From: Niastella soli
GTDB taxonomy: Bacteria > Bacteroidota > Bacteroidia > Chitinophagales > Chitinophagaceae
DNA length: 64,000 bases
Direction of reading: 5' to 3'
NCBI RefSeq assembly: GCF_017742245.1
Contig: NZ_JAGHKO010000011.1
Coordinates: 398,518-462,517 of the forward strand
Part shown: positions 61,551 to 64,000 of the stretch, in pieces
Numbering within the stretch: the first letter of the stretch is position 1
How the letters are laid out: each line of letters opens with the position of its first letter
Program-made: the position numbers and the translations under genes
The notes under the pieces: model-generated
The model's input: the letters and a program-made list of their open reading frames with translations, nothing else
Database searches by the model: none
Told to the model about the DNA's origin: nothing

Positions 61551-62606
61551 ATGAAACAACTTTTCCTTTGGGCAATTGGCTCCTGTATCTTTTCAGCATC
61601 CTTTGCCCAGAAAAAAGAAATGGTAAAACTGGTCACAGAGAAAGACCAGACTACCGTCAACGTGCTTATCGGTTCAAAACTGTTTACCCGATTCATGTAT
61701 CCCGATACAATTGCCAAACCGGTGTTGTATCCCATTTTCTCGGCTAATGGGGCCATGGTTACCCGCGGGTATCCAATTTTTACCATGCCTGGTGATCCTA
61801 CCGATCACCCGCATCACCTGGGTTTGTGGTTCAATTTTGAAAATGTGAACGGGCTCGATTTCTGGAACAACTCTTTTGCCATTCCAAAGGAGAGAAAAGC
61901 CTTGTACGGAAGCATAAAGACCGATCGCATTATTAAAAAGGAAGATGGCACCAAGGGTATCCTGGCCTATCATGCCAACTGGACCGATTCGAAGAACAAC
62001 ATCTTGCTGGAAGAGACCACGCAATATGAGTTCAGCGGCAGCGGTAACCAACGCATTGTAGATCGTATTACCACGTTGAAAGCCGATATGGATGTGCTTT
62101 TCACCGATGCAAAAGATGGTTTGCTGGGACTGCGTGTTGCGCATGAGTTACAGATCTCCAGTAAAAAAGACCAGGTATTTACCGATAATAAAGGTGTCGC
62201 AACCGTCGTAAAAGCCAATACCGATGCCATTGCCACTGGTAATTATATCACCAGTGCCGGTAAGGAAGGCGACAGCGCCTGGAGCACCCGGGCTGTATGG
62301 TGCAAAATGTTTGGCAAAATGAAAAACGATTCCATCAGTATTGCCATCATTGATCATCCCAGCAACATCAATTACCCCACTTACTGGCATGCCAGGGGCT
62401 ATGGTTTGTTTGCCGCCAACCCGCTTGGTGAAAAAGTGTTCACCAATGGTAAATCGGCTAAAAACCTGCAATTGAAAAAAGGGGAGAGTGTTCGTTTTGT
62501 TTATCGGATCGTATTCGATGAAGGTGCTACCACCATTTCAGCTAACCAGTTAAACCAACTGGCCGATGAATTTTCAAAAACAAAGTTTAAAGATATAGAT
62601 AAGTAA
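61551..62606 (+). CDS. Secreted DUF6807 (PmoA-like) protein
   Basis: A 351-residue protein with a signal peptide (MKQLFLWAIGSCIFSASFAQ). The family pattern SKLFTRFMYPDTIAKPVLYPIFSANGAMVTRGYPIFTMPGDPTDHPHHLGLWFNFENVNGLDFWN, with the DHPHH(L)GLWF motif, identifies DUF6807, formerly called PmoA-like. These proteins usually accompany Gfo/Idh/MocA genes in sugar loci, and have a mutarotase-like beta sandwich. The activity is not known to me. A terminator follows. Confidence 0.88.
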   Translation: MKQLFLWAIGSCIFSASFAQKKEMVKLVTEKDQTTVNVLIGSKLFTRFMYPDTIAKPVLYPIFSANGAMVTRGYPIFTMPGDPTDHPHHLGLWFNFENVNGLDFWNNSFAIPKERKALYGSIKTDRIIKKEDGTKGILAYHANWTDSKNNILLEETTQYEFSGSGNQRIVDRITTLKADMDVLFTDAKDGLLGLRVAHELQISSKKDQVFTDNKGVATVVKANTDAIATGNYITSAGKEGDSAWSTRAVWCKMFGKMKNDSISIAIIDHPSNINYPTYWHARGYGLFAANPLGEKVFTNGKSAKNLQLKKGESVRFVYRIVFDEGATTISANQLNQLADEFSKTKFKDIDK

Positions 62607-62633
62607 TCAGGTAACTGTTTGCCTGGCAAGCTG

Positions 62634-62674
62634 AAACGGACAATTCATTAATAATGAGTTGTCCGTTTTTTTGT
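62634..62674 (+). terminator. Intrinsic terminator after the DUF6807 gene
   Basis: AAACGGACAA (62634-62643) pairs with TTGTCCGTTT (62659-62668), continued by an inner CATT/AATG pairing, and runs into TTTTTTTG. It is 28 bp after the stop. Confidence 0.9.
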
Positions 62675-63025
62675 GTACGCTTATTTCGTAAATATTTATT
62701 ATCAAACTGATCTGGGGCGGGAATATAAACCGGACCCTATTGAACATCAATAAAAAAAATCTGGAACAGGCACGATTATTTCTACCTACTTATTAGATAA
62801 AAGTGTAAATTTATTTGACCACCAAGTAAAGGTGGATCTCCCTACTGCACTAGTCAAATTAACCCTGTTTTTATCCGGTATTCGTGATGAGAGCGAAATA
62901 GTGAGCGTTGATCCTGAACAGCATACCCTGTGTGCTGGTACCTGATGAATAAAATAATTACAAAATCTTATTACAAGGAGCTGGCTTCACCGCAATTGGG
63001 CGGGGGTTGGTAAAATGGATGTGAT
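62675..63025. other. Upstream region of the PAS signalling gene
   Basis: About 350 bp, AT-rich, without repeat words or a clear gene. It should hold the promoter of the gene beginning at 63026; no exact TAnnTTTG box was picked out. Confidence 0.45.
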
Positions 63026-64000
63026 ATGCGTGTACATTCCAATACTCAACAGGGTAATTTTCCTGCTGTTGGTAGTGCAGACAATCCGGTGTTCAATGCT
63101 GTTTTTAATTCCCTGGATGTAGGCATTCTGGTTGCTGACAGCGATGGATATTTTGTGGATATGAACGATAGCTTTTGCCAATTGACAGGATATGAACGCC
63201 GGGAGTTGATAGGTAAGTATTTTTTAACCGTAGTGCCTGATATCCAACGTGACTTTACGTATTATACCTTTACTTCAGTAATGTCGTCCCCGGTGCCCCG
63301 GCAAACGGTCATTGAATTTCCCATCCAAAGAAAAGACGGTCACATCTTCCGGGTTAATTGCAAGGTAAACGTACTGGTTGAACCGGATGGAAACCGGTAT
63401 ATGATGGTGAGCATTACAGATGTTACCGAAACCAATAATTATAAACACCTGCTGGAAGAAACGGAACTGGCAACAGGCATTGGCGGCTGGCAGCTCGATG
63501 TGCAATCCAACCGGCTGTCCTGTACGGAAGGTATGTACAAGTTGTTGGAAATAGCAAAGTACAATACCATGTGTTGGGAAGATATTCTTTCCTTCGTTGG
63601 CAGCGATGCCTATTTGCAATTCAAACAGGCCGTGCACCTGGCAGTAGAGAAAGGTACGCCTTTCAATTTAGAGCTGGATTGTACCGGATGCTCTTCAGGA
63701 AAATGGATCCGGGCAATAGGCCGGCCCAAACAGGTATTTAATAAAACCATTCAACTGTTTGGCACCTTCCAGGACATAACCAAGGAAAAGAAGGCTGAAC
63801 AAATGTTGCAACTGGGGCAATCAAAATACCGCGCCATTGCTAATAGCAGTTTATATGCCTTTATTTTGGGTAAACCCGATGGCACCATCCTGGAAACCAA
63901 TATAAAAGCCCGGGAATTGTTTGGGTATAGCGAAGAAGAATTTAAAAAAATACACAGAAAGGATATTGCAGTACACACACCGGAATTTTATGCTATGATG
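63026..64000 (+). CDS. Multi-PAS sensor protein, N-terminal part (cut by window edge)
   Basis: Open for 325 codons from ATG 63026 to the window end without a stop. Three PAS-type units are visible: one at about residues 20-130 (NSLDVGILVADSDGYFVDMNDSFCQLTGYERRELIGK ... TDVTE), a second at about 135-255 (GIGGWQLDVQSNRLSCTEGMYKLL ... FQDITKEKKAE), and the start of a third (AIANSSLYAFILGKPDGTILETNIKARELFGYSEEEF). Such proteins usually end in a histidine kinase; this cannot be seen here. No membrane segment occurs so far, suggesting a soluble sensor. Confidence 0.88.
   Translation, partial: MRVHSNTQQGNFPAVGSADNPVFNAVFNSLDVGILVADSDGYFVDMNDSFCQLTGYERRELIGKYFLTVVPDIQRDFTYYTFTSVMSSPVPRQTVIEFPIQRKDGHIFRVNCKVNVLVEPDGNRYMMVSITDVTETNNYKHLLEETELATGIGGWQLDVQSNRLSCTEGMYKLLEIAKYNTMCWEDILSFVGSDAYLQFKQAVHLAVEKGTPFNLELDCTGCSSGKWIRAIGRPKQVFNKTIQLFGTFQDITKEKKAEQMLQLGQSKYRAIANSSLYAFILGKPDGTILETNIKARELFGYSEEEFKKIHRKDIAVHTPEFYAMM

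Overview
The window looks like chromosomal DNA of a soil or plant-associated Bacteroidota bacterium, most likely family Chitinophagaceae (Niastella/Chitinophaga-like). The evidence is an ECF sigma / FecR / SusC / SusD series, type IX secretion (T9SS) C-terminal sorting domains, secreted glycan-degrading enzymes with F5/8-type modules, TAnnTTTG-type -7 boxes, few Shine-Dalgarno sites, and Bacteroidota-type dispersed repeats in the gaps. I saw no rRNA, tRNA, CRISPR array, prophage or intact insertion sequence.

Layout. 1-1430: end of a thiamin operon (thiG, thiH). 2000-4320: stress and small genes (universal stress protein, ribosome-hibernation-like protein, phosphoribosyltransferase, Pro/Glu-rich peptide). 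4960-9380: outer-membrane beta-barrel protein, Asp-box propeller lipoprotein and a Ca2+-type P-ATPase. 9526-12580: secreted glutaminase-like protein and Tat-type phosphoesterase. 12843-16427: cupin, FCP1/NIF-like phosphatase, protoglobin and multi-spanning membrane protein. 16454-21202: two-gene molybdenum hydroxylase (iorA/iorB type), SRPBCC protein and YegP-like protein. 21568-29446: sugar module with an AraC regulator divergent from GH2, MFS importer and a 1108-residue DUF5107-TPR protein. 29522-33961: SNF2 helicase and a second sugar MFS. 34295-42673: complete polysaccharide utilisation locus (ECF sigma, FecR, SusC, SusD, DUF5017). 42782-51070: archaemetzincin-like lipoprotein, GDPD-like protein, NagX-like acyltransferase, aldonolactone-oxidase-like flavoprotein, Bor-like lipoprotein, unknown 462-residue protein and HAD-IIA phosphatase. 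51262-62606: a secreted glycan-degradation region (GH43, PL6, GH5, bicupin, Gfo/Idh/MocA, DUF6807). 63026-64000: start of a multi-PAS signalling protein, cut by the window edge.

The most striking signal is between the genes. At least ten gaps between same-strand genes hold composite elements made of short degenerate words (7-mers GGCAGAC/GGCAAAC, the 8-mer AACCCAAT, AGTTGATC, GTGAGTT, GAGTTATT). One orientation begins at or within a few bases of a stop codon, and the reverse-complement orientation precedes the next start codon, so each gap can fold as a large hairpin, often around a TCGCGA-like centre. Several stop codons lie inside the repeat word. Gaps with ordinary hairpin/T-run terminators lack these elements. 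I infer, without proof, that they form or protect mRNA 3' ends. Other points to check are a three-copy TATAGT-N8-ACTATA operator array, a repeat inserted in frame in fecR, a 19-bp inverted repeat around the thiG stop codon, a four-way-junction palindrome between convergent genes, and two LacI-type operator candidates in the utilisation locus.
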